In this document: piece after piece, positions 43,042-54,700 of the stretch
Numbering within the stretch: position 1 is the first letter of the stretch
How the letters are laid out: each line of letters opens with the position of its first letter
Origin: Pteria penguin
Lineage: Eukaryota; Mollusca; Bivalvia; Pterioida; Pteriidae
Assembly: GCA_035048485.1 (NCBI GenBank)
Contig: CM068587.1
Coordinates: 50,056,496 to 50,120,495 of the forward strand
Direction of reading: 5' to 3'
Length of the DNA: 64,000 nt
Notes under the pieces: model-generated
Databases searched by the model: none
Told to the model about the DNA's origin: nothing
Seen by the model: only the letters and a program-made list of their open reading frames with translations
Made by a program: the position numbers and the translations under genes

Positions 43042-44549
43042 TTTGATCATTGACAATGCTAATTAACGCTCACAAATAAAAGATATTACATAGACCGGGA
43101 GACAGACAGACACACAAGTACACACACAAGAAAAACAATTTAAATAGCTCCATTTACTTGTACTAAAACAATATAAAATTCATTCAACAATAATTCGAAT
43201 AAATACAGCTTTAAGCTCATAGAAGTAAATTCAAAAGGTTTAGAAATTTGATCAATCAACAAGACGTACATGTTACGATAGTTTTCTAATGAGACAAATT
43301 GATAAAGGACACTCTCTTCACAACCTTTCGGCAACTTGGCCTTAATCAAGAGAAATAAAATTTAGTTGGAGTTACTTCCCTTGTCCACCATCTAGGAGGT
43401 GAAGCTGTTGTTTTTATTTCATATCTATACTAATTGGGTTTTTTTTTCGAAGTTTCAAATATTTAGACTGCCAATGTTTAGACCTTTTCAGCTGTTTTAC
43501 ATTGTGCAACATTGTACAAGAATTAAAAGAAAATACAATAAAAAAAAAATCAGGAAACATTCTTACTTTGGATTTTTCTTTTTACATAATTTGGTTGATA
43601 TATATACGGACATATTCCTCCAAGATGACCAGTGGAAAGGGGAAGTCACTTCAAATAAATTTTGTGCATTTGGAAACTATCAACATTAAACGATAGATTT
43701 CAAAGCTTTTAATAATCATTATATAGTAACATGTATGTAAATTCAATATTTAGAGCATGACCATGTCATTTCATGAGTAAAACAAGAAAGTAATAGCCGA
43801 AAAAACTCTCCGCCACCTGATCTTTATTAAGTGGAGCTAGCTTTATTATAAATCAATTGACTTCCCCGTAGGAGATTTAAAACGGAATAGTTTATGACTG
43901 ATTTTTTGGGGGTGTCATACACCTAATTGGTACAAGTTTCCTTCACTTTCATACCTCATTTAAAAACAAATAAAATAATTAAGCATCCAACATTCACTGT
44001 ATCAAATATAAAGGTACACACAAGGATGTACATGTCATATCTAACATGTTCTAATTTTTGTATTTTTTAATTCTTCTTCCCCAAGTAAATTCATTTCAGT
44101 TTCACCTAATTTCTTATGTTTATTATGCAAATTGATATTAAACAATTAATTGGCAATAAGAGCACGTGGTACAGTAAATAGGCCACCTCGGATACGAAAT
44201 TACGAGTTACTAAGTTACTTTGAGTTCCTCCCATCGTGCGTGTTTATACACTTTATTCAGAGAATTGAACAACTAGAAATTGCGGACCCAGAAATCTTAT
44301 TGAGTGGGTCCATCCCTGACATATTTAACGAGGGTTGTCAAAGGATGTAAATATATTCATTTTACAATGAAATTTACCATTAAGGTTTGGTCGGGATCAC
44401 CGGTCCCGCCCTGAATCCGTACATGACTACTAATTTTTACATTATTTTAAATGGTCAGTTAAAGATATATCAATTGTTAAAATCACATGATACTATAAAT
44501 GATCTATAAATCGCATATCTTACAAAAGTAAAACACGGAATGTTCCTGC
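43042..44549. other. Gene-free AT-rich stretch
   Basis: No exon or RNA gene recognised. A short GGTCCATCCCTGACATA/GGGATCACCGGTCCCGCC pair near 44285-44410 may be the decayed ends of another small element. Confidence 0.35.
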
Positions 44550-44559
44550 ATTTTGGAAA

Positions 44560-44790
44560 CTGCTAATGTGAAGCTAACAACGACGTACCACGGTGGGCAT
44601 TCACGTCTTCCTAGAAACCAAAAACGTGATCAAATACCGGGAATGATAAAGCATCTCCTGTTTGGCTTGCCGCATCCACTCTGAACACCCAAAAACAAAC
44701 GAAAAGCTAACTTAACACTGCATACAGTTGATAAATGTGGACCGGCACTGTATAGAAAGCGTAAAAGCCGCACATCATCCGAATATTGGG
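44560..44790 (+). repeat. Dispersed repeat family R3, copy 3 (diverged)
   Basis: Shares ACAACGACGTACCACGGTGG, AAGCATCTCCTGTTTGGCTTG and CACTGTATAGAAAGCG with the copies at 3145 and 18250. Confidence 0.55.
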
Positions 44791-44897
44791 TGTATGGAAG
44801 TAATAGTTTTAAAAAGCTGATAAAATGGATATAATTAGTAGATAGATGTAGTGTCTGATTGGTTCCTCAATTATGTGATTTCCAAGCAAACAACCAC

Positions 44898-44898
<1 letters not shown>

Positions 44899-44994
<96 letters not shown>
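44899..44994. repeat. (TA)n microsatellite
   Basis: About 95 bp of uninterrupted TA. Open frames of repeating Tyr-Ile in three registers are artefacts of this repeat. Confidence 0.95.
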
Positions 44995-44996
<2 letters not shown>

Positions 44997-45480
44997 GAAC
45001 CAATCAAACAATGTGCGTCAGTCACCGTTCTTATTCTATTTTAACAAAAGCATCGTTTTACTGTATGAAATCGCCCCTCTTTCTCCTGTAGTTTATTTCT
45101 CCGTGATTACAATTAAAGGCAATGCTGAATAGCGACTTCCTAGCATCGGAACATCTTTTGTGTTTAGTGTTTATGAAGACACAGGTATGAGGAGTTCCGA
45201 TTAATCAATGAGCCATGCTCTTGTGGACAATACAGTGGTTATACATGCATGAAAAGTTGCAAAAAGCGACCTAGAATGACAATGGTTCACTTAAAGTCAT
45301 TGTTGAAAAGAGGTTTACACAGAACTCCTCGGACTTTAAGGTCGAAACATTTGTTAAGTATGTTTAGCTTCTTGGCTTTTCCAACAAACTCTGAGCTTAC
45401 TAATAAGACTAAAGGAGTTCCAGTTTGACAAACAATATCACAATTATATGCATATATAATGAGCTACCGGGTACAAAATA

Positions 45481-46200
45481 CTACTTCCTATCGGCACTGA
45501 GGGCAATTCCTAACTGCCCGGCATAGTATGTCGTCATGATGATCAACTCATTGAAGGGAATATAGCATTTCCACTTATTCACACCGATTACAAAGTCAGA
45601 AAATAGAAACAACAAAATACCCAAACATCCAAACAACGCCGGATAGGTGCGCTCGCGCTCAAATTTTGACGTAGCACGCCAGCCTACTGTGAATATCAAT
45701 CCGCAGTAAATCAGAACTAGTGTCTTCATGAGCAACTCCTCAATTTCACTTTCCATGAATAGAAATGTCCCTATACTCCCCAAAATGAAGAGAGATCTCA
45801 ATCGGCTTGAATCGGAACCTGGTCCAATCGCGTAAAGATAAAAGACATGTGCAATCGAAAACAAGAGCATGCCGGGAATGAAAAGTGTGTCTCGTGCAAT
45901 AAGTGCCGCGTCTCCTAAACTTGAGAAAAATAGTCCGAGCATAAGGAACTTATGATAGTCTTGTTCTGGTAATATTGTCTGTGGACTCAGTTTGGTGATT
46001 TGGTCATCTCCGCTGGACAGACGGACATACGCTGCCAACGCCCACACCGGTAACGCCTTAAACAAAGCGGCCGTCAGAGTCACGGGTGGGTGGGACCAGA
46101 AAGGCTGGTATGTGATGTAATACACGGAAAAGAGAGCGTAGAAAGGCACCAGATGTTTTTGAAGTAGCCTCTCTTTGATTCCGTTCAGTGATATCTCCAT
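45481..46200 (-). CDS. TMEM86: TMEM86/YhhN-family membrane protein (lysoplasmalogenase-like), copy 2 (239 aa)
   Basis: Single-exon ORF of a multi-pass YhhN/TMEM86 protein. Family motifs are all present: FKALPVWALAAY (47-58), FSSLGDAALI (92-101), VGWRATSKF (172-180), SDFVIGVNK (201-209) and TTYYAGQLGIALS (223-235). In vertebrates, family members cleave lysoplasmalogen to an aldehyde and a glycerophospho-head group in ER membranes; assignment here is by homology. The start ATG at 46200 has a good context (AAACCATGG) and sits just after a TTTTACAG acceptor, so an untranslated exon should lie upstream. A candidate donor is at 48123-48124. This copy retains the Asp and Gln that copy 1 lacks and is the better candidate for the ancestral activity. 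About 24% of the coding length is aromatic or branched hydrophobic runs, as expected for a polytopic protein. Confidence 0.9.
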   Translation of the reverse strand: MEISLNGIKERLLQKHLVPFYALFSVYYITYQPFWSHPPVTLTAALFKALPVWALAAYVRLSSGDDQITKLSPQTILPEQDYHKFLMLGLFFSSLGDAALIARDTLFIPGMLLFSIAHVFYLYAIGPGSDSSRLRSLFILGSIGTFLFMESEIEELLMKTLVLIYCGLIFTVGWRATSKFERERTYPALFGCLGILLFLFSDFVIGVNKWKCYIPFNELIIMTTYYAGQLGIALSADRK

Positions 46201-47812
46201 GGTTTATCTGTAAAATAAAGTAAAACTCAGTGTAGTCATTATTTCGTAATTGTACCACTGGCTTAGATTAAAAATTCTTAAAGTTTTGGCGAGTGGGTGT
46301 GGGTGTTTGCGCGTGTGTGCACGTGTGCGTGTATTTGAGAGGGAGATTTCTAAATGTCACAAATTATTTGTAATTTCTATATTTGCTACAGAAATGCGGT
46401 AAAGTACGGTCTTTTATAAATTTCTATTTCTATATACAAATAATTTCCAAATGCGGGGAAAGATTTTTCGGCTGAATATAATCCAGAAAATGCCTTCCAA
46501 CGCCCCCCCCCCCCTTTCCTTGTCCCTACGCCTATTTGTGTGCAGTGTTAAAATAATTCATAACGTTAACGTTTGTATTTTAGGGTCTGACGTGGCAGTC
46601 CAAACTGGAGACGTCTACTTCTCCTTGGTACCATCTTAGCTTTCAGGAATCCATAAATGTCCACCATGCTACGTTGACCACCACATATACCTTCTCATAT
46701 TTAAAAATCCAAACTTTATAGAACAAATCAAAATAGAAAATTATAAAAATTCATCAAATTCACAATAGCTTCTTCCAACAAAGTTTTCGGTTATCTGGAA
46801 GGCATATACAATATGGAAATACCTGTATTTCATTTTTATCATAGGGAATGGACATGATACCAAAGAGGGACGAACACGTTGTACTAACATGCTGTAACAC
46901 GCGATTGAATTACATGATCTTGTAGAGTATCGAAAAATGGACTTGCTCCAGTATACATTGATCTGATACACTCAATCAGACTGTACAATGTTAAATTAAA
47001 TCCAGCTATTATGTTCTGTCAAGATATATTTGTACATATAAGTCATGACTTTAAATGTCATAAGTAGCCCCCTTATATTTTATTTAATCTGTCATTTGGT
47101 AGGTACATGTAGCCTACTTCGTGGTAGAGACATACAACACATGTGTATGTCTGTTCGTGAATATTGATACCGTAGACTACATTGTCAGTGACCCAGTCGA
47201 GATTTAATCAAAACGCAACAACAACAAAAAAAAAAAAACAACTATTCATAGGCGGATCTAGAAATTTTTGAAAAGCGGGGCGGAAGGGGGGAGGTTTGCA
47301 GTCTTCCATGACCAATGTTTTTCACTATTCGGTCTGGAAAGGGGAGGGGTGGTTGCAGCCCTAAAACTGGTCGAAATGACATTTTTTGGTAAAATTTTCC
47401 GACAAAAGGGGGGGGGGGGATTGCAACACCCCGACAATGACTATTCTTAGTATTTTCTTTAGGTTTTTATGGTGAATATTCAACCTTTCTAGCAATTTGT
47501 TTTCTTTTTTCCGGGGGGGGGGGGCAGTTAATGGTAAATATTCACATACATAAATCATGTAATTTGTCTGTGAAAAGAGAGAAGTGGCTCATGATCGTGT
47601 ATTATTGTAGTTGCTGTTGGAACCATAATTCACCTTTGAACTACTTTCTCGTCTCGTCTCGACATGGCTTTCTTAAGCACAATGAGTTTATACTGGAAAT
47701 CGAAACAAAGACATCTCCGACACAAGACAAACGCTTATTGTTCACCACTTTACCAAGTCAGCTTTTAGCCGAGATTGCATATCTATAATCTAGAGTCAAT
47801 ATGATTAATTAG
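46201..47812. other. Probable 5' intron of TMEM86 copy 2, with GGCGGAT-type fragments
   Basis: No coding exon. At 47250-47530 poly(G) runs and GGCGGATCTAGAAATTTTTG mark a further hAT-type repeat fragment; a poly(C) run is at 46500-46516. Confidence 0.4.
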
Positions 47813-47954
47813 TGGCGGATTTAGAGGGGACGCCCCCTTTTTTCGCCACATACATACATGCAAAAATGCAGATTTGGCACCAAAATGGCTGGGTAGTTTG
47901 GCTAATACACATCTCCCCCCCCCCTTTTTTTCGGAAATCCTGGATCCGCTACTG
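47813..47954. mobile_element. ~142-bp hAT-type MITE
   Basis: Ends AGTGGCGGATTTAGAGG and AAATCCTGGATCCGCTACTG are imperfect inverted repeats; the body has C-rich and A-rich runs as in the copies at 15086 and 42874. Confidence 0.55.
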
Positions 47955-48124
47955 TTAATCTACATGCATTGATCAATAAAGGACGAAATCAAAAATAAAA
48001 AACTCTGTATTAAAATTGAAAAAAGAAAGAACTGACAGAATAACTGATCAGTAATGATACATTCTGCTTCCTTCGCATGAAGATATTATATTAGTATCAT
48101 TTCAAAACGGCAGTTTCTGCTTAC

Positions 48125-48240
48125 CTCGTCGGTTTGGAGTCCACCCCTAGCCGCTACAGATCTCACATACCGGGATACACCACTCTCTCGTGATTTACCT
48201 ATCCGTTCACGGATAATGTCCAACGTAACCCGACCTACTT
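48125..48240 (-). other. Candidate noncoding 5' exon of TMEM86 copy 2
   Basis: On the minus strand the sequence CCGACGAG is followed by a consensus donor GTAAGC (48119-48124), 1.9 kb upstream of the acceptor that abuts the start codon. The stretch is more GC-rich than its surroundings, has no open reading frame and no repeat match within the window. The 5' boundary is a guess. Confidence 0.3.
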
Positions 48241-49054
48241 ACCCGACAACTGATAGTGGCCGATGTATTAACACGAGTGGAACGATTATAAATCCCATCC
48301 CATGACCTTGGTCTCGTTAGTGCAAACCTTTAACCATCAGCGGATATGGCACGAGATCAATACCAGCTTGTGGTAATCAATAGAACATGCTAGATGACGT
48401 AATCTTGCGGAGAGATCAGACAAGCAGTCTTATAATATAAGATTCAGTTTATTAATGAAACCAAACAGATTCAAATTTGACTCGTAATTTCGCTGCTCTG
48501 CGATTCACTCGAATAACCAGATATAGTGTAATAAAAGTACAAGTATAGGTTTTCAAGATAAAGATTTAGTTGGTAAACTAAATTACATTAAAAACTTACA
48601 TAGGGAAGTTTTCGTAACGGTAAAGTCTACTTTTCGTTGCATTTGCAGTCTTTATTCAATCGCTAAAACCAAATACATTACATGAATTACTAATTCATTA
48701 CCAAATGCAGTTGTCTATTAAACTTTAATCACTCACAAACTGTTTATTATAACCAGAGCGCTTCCCACTGGAAGTCTTGAGAACGTTTCATGTATTTAAC
48801 TTTATTTTGTTGATTTTCAGCATTCGCAGTGGCCAAAATAATACGAAAATCTAATACACAAATTAAAGTAAAATTTCCACAAGGAAGTGGTTGTGTAATA
48901 AATGAAAATATATAAAACAAAGACATGCGCGGATACAGGGGGGGGGGGGTTAGGGGGGTATGAAAAGAGTGTCTTTTACTTATAATTAAATTTCTATATA
49001 CTTGTCTTTTCGGTAAAAAGTATTTCACGCGAATTTCTTTCTTTTTTTTCTTTC

Positions 49055-49086
<32 letters not shown>

Positions 49087-49500
49087 ATACGCAGAATGCA
49101 CAAACTAGAAAACTGACAAAGTCAGAAGGGCCCCGAAGGATGCCTGTCACCATGATCTTGACCTTAATGTGGTACCAGTAGAAAAGTCTTGTCATAAGGA
49201 ACGCAGATGCCAAATATGGAAGCCCTACTTCTAACGGTTCAACAGTTATAGTCATTGTTAAAGTTTTTCAAATGCAGGTCAAAGGTCACATCGTCAAGGC
49301 TGGATGATAAAAAATTTTAGTACCAATGGAAAGGTCTTATCATAAAGAATACACATGCCAAACATGAAAGCTCTACCTGTGACAGTGTATTAAATATGGT
49401 CAATGTTAATGTTTTTGCTGACGGACAGACAGAGTAATTACTATAGGGCAACCGCTTCTGAAGCGGGGTCCTAATTATACACTGTACCGTTTGTTCATTG
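48241..49500. repeat. Noncoding, with poly(G), (TTTC)n and AAGGTCA-type repeat
   Basis: 48938-48950 is a poly(G) run after ATGCGCGGATACAG. 49040-49085 is a pyrimidine tract. 49110-49440 is two units of the repeat with AAAGTCTTGTCATAAGGA, ACACATGCCAAA and CAGGTCAAAGGTCACATC. No gene. Confidence 0.5.
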
Positions 49501-49504
49501 TTGA

Positions 49505-49705
49505 ACGCCACACCAATTCTATTTCATTTCTATGATGACGGCACCTGCTTGGTGCATACCTCATGCATGGCCATGGAACAATCCTGAGAAGCGAGGGATC
49601 TCTTACAAAGTCAACCGCAACATGTCACCTAATCCGAGGACAACGAGTCAGGTGGATTCAAACCCTTAGCCTTCTGGTCTTGAGAAATATACCTTAACAC
49701 TGCTC
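49505..49705 (-). repeat. SINE family S1, antisense diverged copy
   Basis: GATGACGGCACCTGCTTGGTGCAT and AAGCGAGGGATCTCTTA match the reverse complement of the S1 body. The head region GTGGATTCAAACCC is a weak B box. Confidence 0.55.
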
Positions 49706-50329
49706 TCTTGTAATGGATGTTAATTCAACTATTAAAACACAGTAAACAGTAGTATACAAAGACAGATTATTCAAACATTTCCGTTGATGCCTTCTTTGAT
49801 TTGCTAAAATAATCACAGCAAGAAAAGGCACACTTCATAATAGATGCTCCCGAGGTGTCTTTCTATCTTCTCACATTTCTGCATTTGCAAAATATAATTG
49901 CAGCAAAACTTATGAACCATTCTGGTTATTTCCATGAAAATTTTTCCGACACACGATATATCTTACAGGGTTTTGACATTCCCCCTTTCAACTCTACATG
50001 TATATCCGGATTAAGGGGTAGTATCAAGACCCTGTGGTATACATTATCGTTAATAGGTGATGCTGATGGGGATTTGTGTAAAAACTTCTAAAGGCTATCT
50101 TCTTAGACGGTATCGATAGTAGGAACTACCTTTAGAGACTTATTTAGAATTCTGGTTGTCACAGGTCACTGAAAAAGCAGGATATTTACAAAATATCATG
50201 CCCAAATGTGAACTATGTCAAGGTTATGTGGAACAACACTGAAAGAGGTTATCACATACTTGAAAAAAAGGTGAACATCCTTCAAGCTTATCCCGTTTTC
50301 AAAACTCTTTTGGTGTTTAGTATTTCTGC
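49706..50329. other. Noncoding stretch between SINE copies
   Basis: No exon, RNA gene or repeat recognised. Confidence 0.35.
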
Positions 50330-50530
50330 AACATGGCAAGGTTATTTCACCAAGAAGGTGATGTGATGCATCACACAGAAATTTTATGACCTTTGCAATG
50401 TATAAGCAATTTGAAGAAGTGAGGGATATTTCACATGCTACTGCTATGATGATAGGGTACCACAGTGTCATGGTCTCATCCGAGAGGCCGGACTTCAAAA
50501 CATCCTGTATTGAGCTACGCTTGGTCATTC
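50330..50530 (-). repeat. SINE family S1, antisense diverged copy
   Basis: ATGCATCACACAGAAATTTTATGACC, AAGAAGTGAGGGATATTTC and GTCTCATCCGAGAGGCC follow the reverse S1 order. Confidence 0.5.
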
Positions 50531-51750
50531 AAATTGTGTAGTACATAAGTATATTTAATATAAACTGTCTAGTATCCACTCTTATCAAAGGTGTCAGTAT
50601 CCCAGAAAATGAAACCTCAAAAAGGCAGTGTAGCTTGGAAAATCTAAAGTCAGGTTTTATGTTACAAAGTTCTATGCTTAGGTCACACATTTTGAACTAA
50701 AAACTCACTAAATGGAATTTCACTTGTGTTCACTCCGTCCTTGACCTTGAGGTATGGGTCAAGGTCACAGAACACTACCTTTACATTTTTATTATATTTT
50801 CAGGAGTGAAAAAAAAAAACTTAGGAAACTAAATGTGGGGAAATTTACAGATGCTCTGTACTACTTGGTGAAAAAGTCATGGCCACTGACAGAAAAATTC
50901 AAGCGATGATAATTACCTTCTTTTATGCAAAGCTAAACATGACGATCTTTCTCGTGTAAAGTTCCATTAAAATTAAAACAAATTTGAAGGAGGTGTAATG
51001 ATATAAACAGCATTCATTATCTGAAAATTTATGAATGACTTTACACAAAACCAGTAACTGTCCTACACAGATGTTCACATATACTAGTCTTTCTTTCTAC
51101 AAAGTCTGTTGCAATACACAATCATGTTCAGAAAAAAAGGAGTTACGAAAATAAATTCTCAGTTATATAATGGTTATACAAAGTACATTCTTCTCACTTC
51201 TAAAGCACTAGGTACACGGTTTAAAAACAAAGGAAAACTCTGCTGCATAAAAGTTTATTTTTAAAGAATAATACCTTAGAGAAACAACTTTTCTCTATTT
51301 GTTGCCAGACATGGTTGACTTTGTTTGATGCATCATGTATGAGTAAATATAAAGCATGTTGATACAGTATTCTTCAATGAAATGTTGCTAACACTAATAC
51401 TGCCCCTTACAATAATATCAAACATTCTCTTCAACTTTAAAACAGATACTCTTTAATAATAATTTACACACATAATGTTACCAAGACAAACACATATTCA
51501 AATAATCTTTGAATGGAGACTTCATATATTTTTCCTTCACATGGTCTCTCATTTTACTTATTTCCTAACAAAATTGGCATCAGATCTTTGACTTTAGGAG
51601 ACTTCTACAGTTTCTTCTGTAGAATACAATATCTAGAGTAATTATCAATGATTCCCTAAGATCACAGCACAAGTATGGTGCTAGCCATATTTGTGTATCA
51701 TAATAATTAGATAAATCAGGCCTATATATTATCTTTATAATTTAGTAGAA
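50531..51750. other. DLST 3' flank / probable 3' UTR
   Basis: No further coding exon. AT-rich, consistent with a long 3' UTR for DLST on the minus strand; a poly(A) site cannot be chosen confidently. Confidence 0.4.
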
Positions 51751-54700
51751 CTATAAATCCATGAGCAAGACTCTGGGATCTTCGACAGCTTGTTTGATTT
51801 TCACTAAAAATGTCACTGCTTCACGTCCATCAATCAACCGGTGATCATAGGTCAAGGCCACATACATCATGGGTCTTATTTCCACCTGTAAAGTAGAGTT
51901 ACAAATCAAAGCCTTTGAAGTCATAAGATGCTTAAAGACTCTGTCTTTCACATGAGTTCAACAATATCTACAATTTACCTTACTTTTGACTTATAATAAT
52001 AATAAATTTATCATATAATTCTTATACATGTATATCATCATTTAAATATACATGTAATAAAACTATTTATTATTTCATCATTTGAAATTTTAATTCCTCT
52101 AGATAAAAGTAAGGTATAACATATTAATCATTTTTAGGCTTACATGTGTAAATTCATAAAATTATTTATTACAAAAAGTACCACCCCCAGATCACAGAAA
52201 TGAAATTCATATATATATATATGTAATCCTTTCTAAGGCTGCAGTTGATATATGAAAATTTCTTGGAAAATATTTTGTAAATAACAGTTAAACATACCTT
52301 TCCCAATATTCACAATTTCATGAGCACTATAAATGATTTAATTTCTACAGAGGAATGCAATCTTAAGTTACTATAAAAACATTTCTCGATTTCAAGAGTA
52401 CAGTAAATGATTAAAGTTTGTCAAAGGAATGCCTCTTATTGATTCATGATTTCCTACCTTTCCATTAATGGCCACTGGCCTATCCTTGATAGCATGCATT
52501 CCTAGAATTGCCGATTGTGGAGGATTAATAATAGGGGTTCCCATCATTGAGCCGAACACTCCTCCATTACTGATCGTGAAAGTTCCTCCGTCCATATCCT
52601 CTATCGCTAGAGTATTGTTCCGTGCCTGTAAAGGATACAACAGTAAAGAAGGGAGTTAATTTCAACGCCTTGTACCACATGACCTCTGTTTTTATGGTCT
52701 CATTACTCACATGCCACCAATGGAACATGAATCCTGACCTATCCTTCATGAATCAAGCGGGGATTTCAATAAGAGCAGGTATCCAGCGATATACCGCCAC
52801 TTCAAATGATGGAAACAGCTGGTTCAAATTTCCTCTGACCTCAAATCTAGTACTCGTATTCAGGCATGCATCACTCAAAATGATATGCCTCAAATTTCTA
52901 AATCACCTCCTCAAATAATTCTAATTGCTAAGGATCTGTGAAGGTTTCTTTCAGAATATCCAAATGTATGACGTAATACAAATGGCCTAAAGGGTAGTAT
53001 GTCTCTTAACAATATGTTTCCAAAAAATGAGATCACTGCATTGTGTCAAATATACAGTATGACCATCCCTTTAATGTATTATGAACCACAAACTATGACA
53101 ACACTGTACATGAGATACGTACCAATAAACTTTGTAATTGTTTTCTAATTTTCACACATTCAAACTTTTATACATCAATTTGCCTACTGATGTACATATT
53201 CAATACATGTCAAAATAACTTGGGAATCAGTACGATTTGAAGATCTGCAATCAAAGAATCAACAAGAGCAACGCCTAGCAGGGCTTAAAACGCCCGTCAC
53301 TTACTTTGGACGGGATCAATGTGAACATATGGTTTTATTACCCCCAAACTTGGGTCTCTTTGGTAATACCAGTGTGTGATACTGGGATTATTGATGGGAT
53401 AGCCCAGGGGGCTTTCCCAAATGAAATTCGAATAGCCCCATTAAAATTGGGATAGCCCAGATGTCATTTGTTAGGTATGATTGAACAAACATTACAAAAT
53501 TCAAATAAGGATTTAATTCTCATATTCCATTTCAAATTCAATTTCCATTTCTTGCAAGTTTTTTCAATTTTCATTGTAACTCTGTTCATCATCTGTGCTG
53601 TCACTGTCACTTTGGCCTTATCAAGGTCACATAACCATGTATAATCTTTAAAAGATTTTGCAATTGCATGTGCATTTCAAACACGCAATGACAATCTAGA
53701 GTAGTTTGGTTCATTTAACTGTCGCAAGGCTTTAGCAGCCTCAGATTGTACAACGTTTTTTAAGTTCAATTTTGCCTTAGACGCATCTGCATGCATGGAT
53801 GAAGTTTCATGCTTTTTAATGGAAAACAAACTAAAATTTGAACATCCAGTAAGCCAAACTTGGTTACCAGGATGTAAATAGCCCGATCGTTTACCCCAAA
53901 ACTCTATACATATAGTACAAGACATTTTTGTATTTTCAAATTTTAGCCAGTCACGTCCGATTTTAAAATGTGATTAGAATTCACGCACCCTAACCTCTTT
54001 TTCATACTTTTTTTAACTTTTCTATTTCTCTTCTTCCGTTGTTGCTTTACGTTTCGGTTTCATAGAGGGCCTTGCTCCCTCAAAATATTTCAAAGGTAAC
54101 ACGACCGCTACTTGATACGATGTAAATTGTGCGATGTTATTCATACGCTTTACAATTGACACAGCATGCTATAAAAAAATGTTTGAGTGATACAGAAAGC
54201 TGTCTCATTCAAACGTTTTCGCGAAATATGCTGCGTCAAGTACAAAGACAAGCCTATGAATGAAATGGCATTGAAAAACGGGATAGACCAGTCGTACGCG
54301 GTCAATTCGACCTGGGATAGCCCAACGAGTTTTGGGATAGCCACGGCGGCGGGCTACCGCTGATTTCGCACACTATAATACATTTATGAAATATTGAAAG
54401 CCAAAAGGTGGCATTCCCTACCTACACTATTTAAGCATTCTGTATAAGTTTCATGAAAAATAACTGACATTTACTTAAGTTATTGTGTAACATAGAATCT
54501 CCATAGCATCTTATCATAGTAAAACTCCAAGTTCCATAATTCCGTAACGATAAAACAGAATTTGCTCAAAATCAAAACGCTGCTTCCCCTACCCTATTTA
54601 AGCATTCTGCATTAGTTTCATGAAAAACAGTTAACATTTACTAAAGTTATTGCGTTCCATATCATCTTACATGTACTACAGCAAAACTAAAATCCAAGTC

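Noticed and set aside
44809..45132. Tyr-Ile repeat proteins
   Set aside because: Translation of a (TA)n microsatellite; likewise 42534-42716.
52622..52918. 98-codon plus-strand frame
   Set aside because: Overlaps DLST exon and intron antisense; composition of noncoding DNA.
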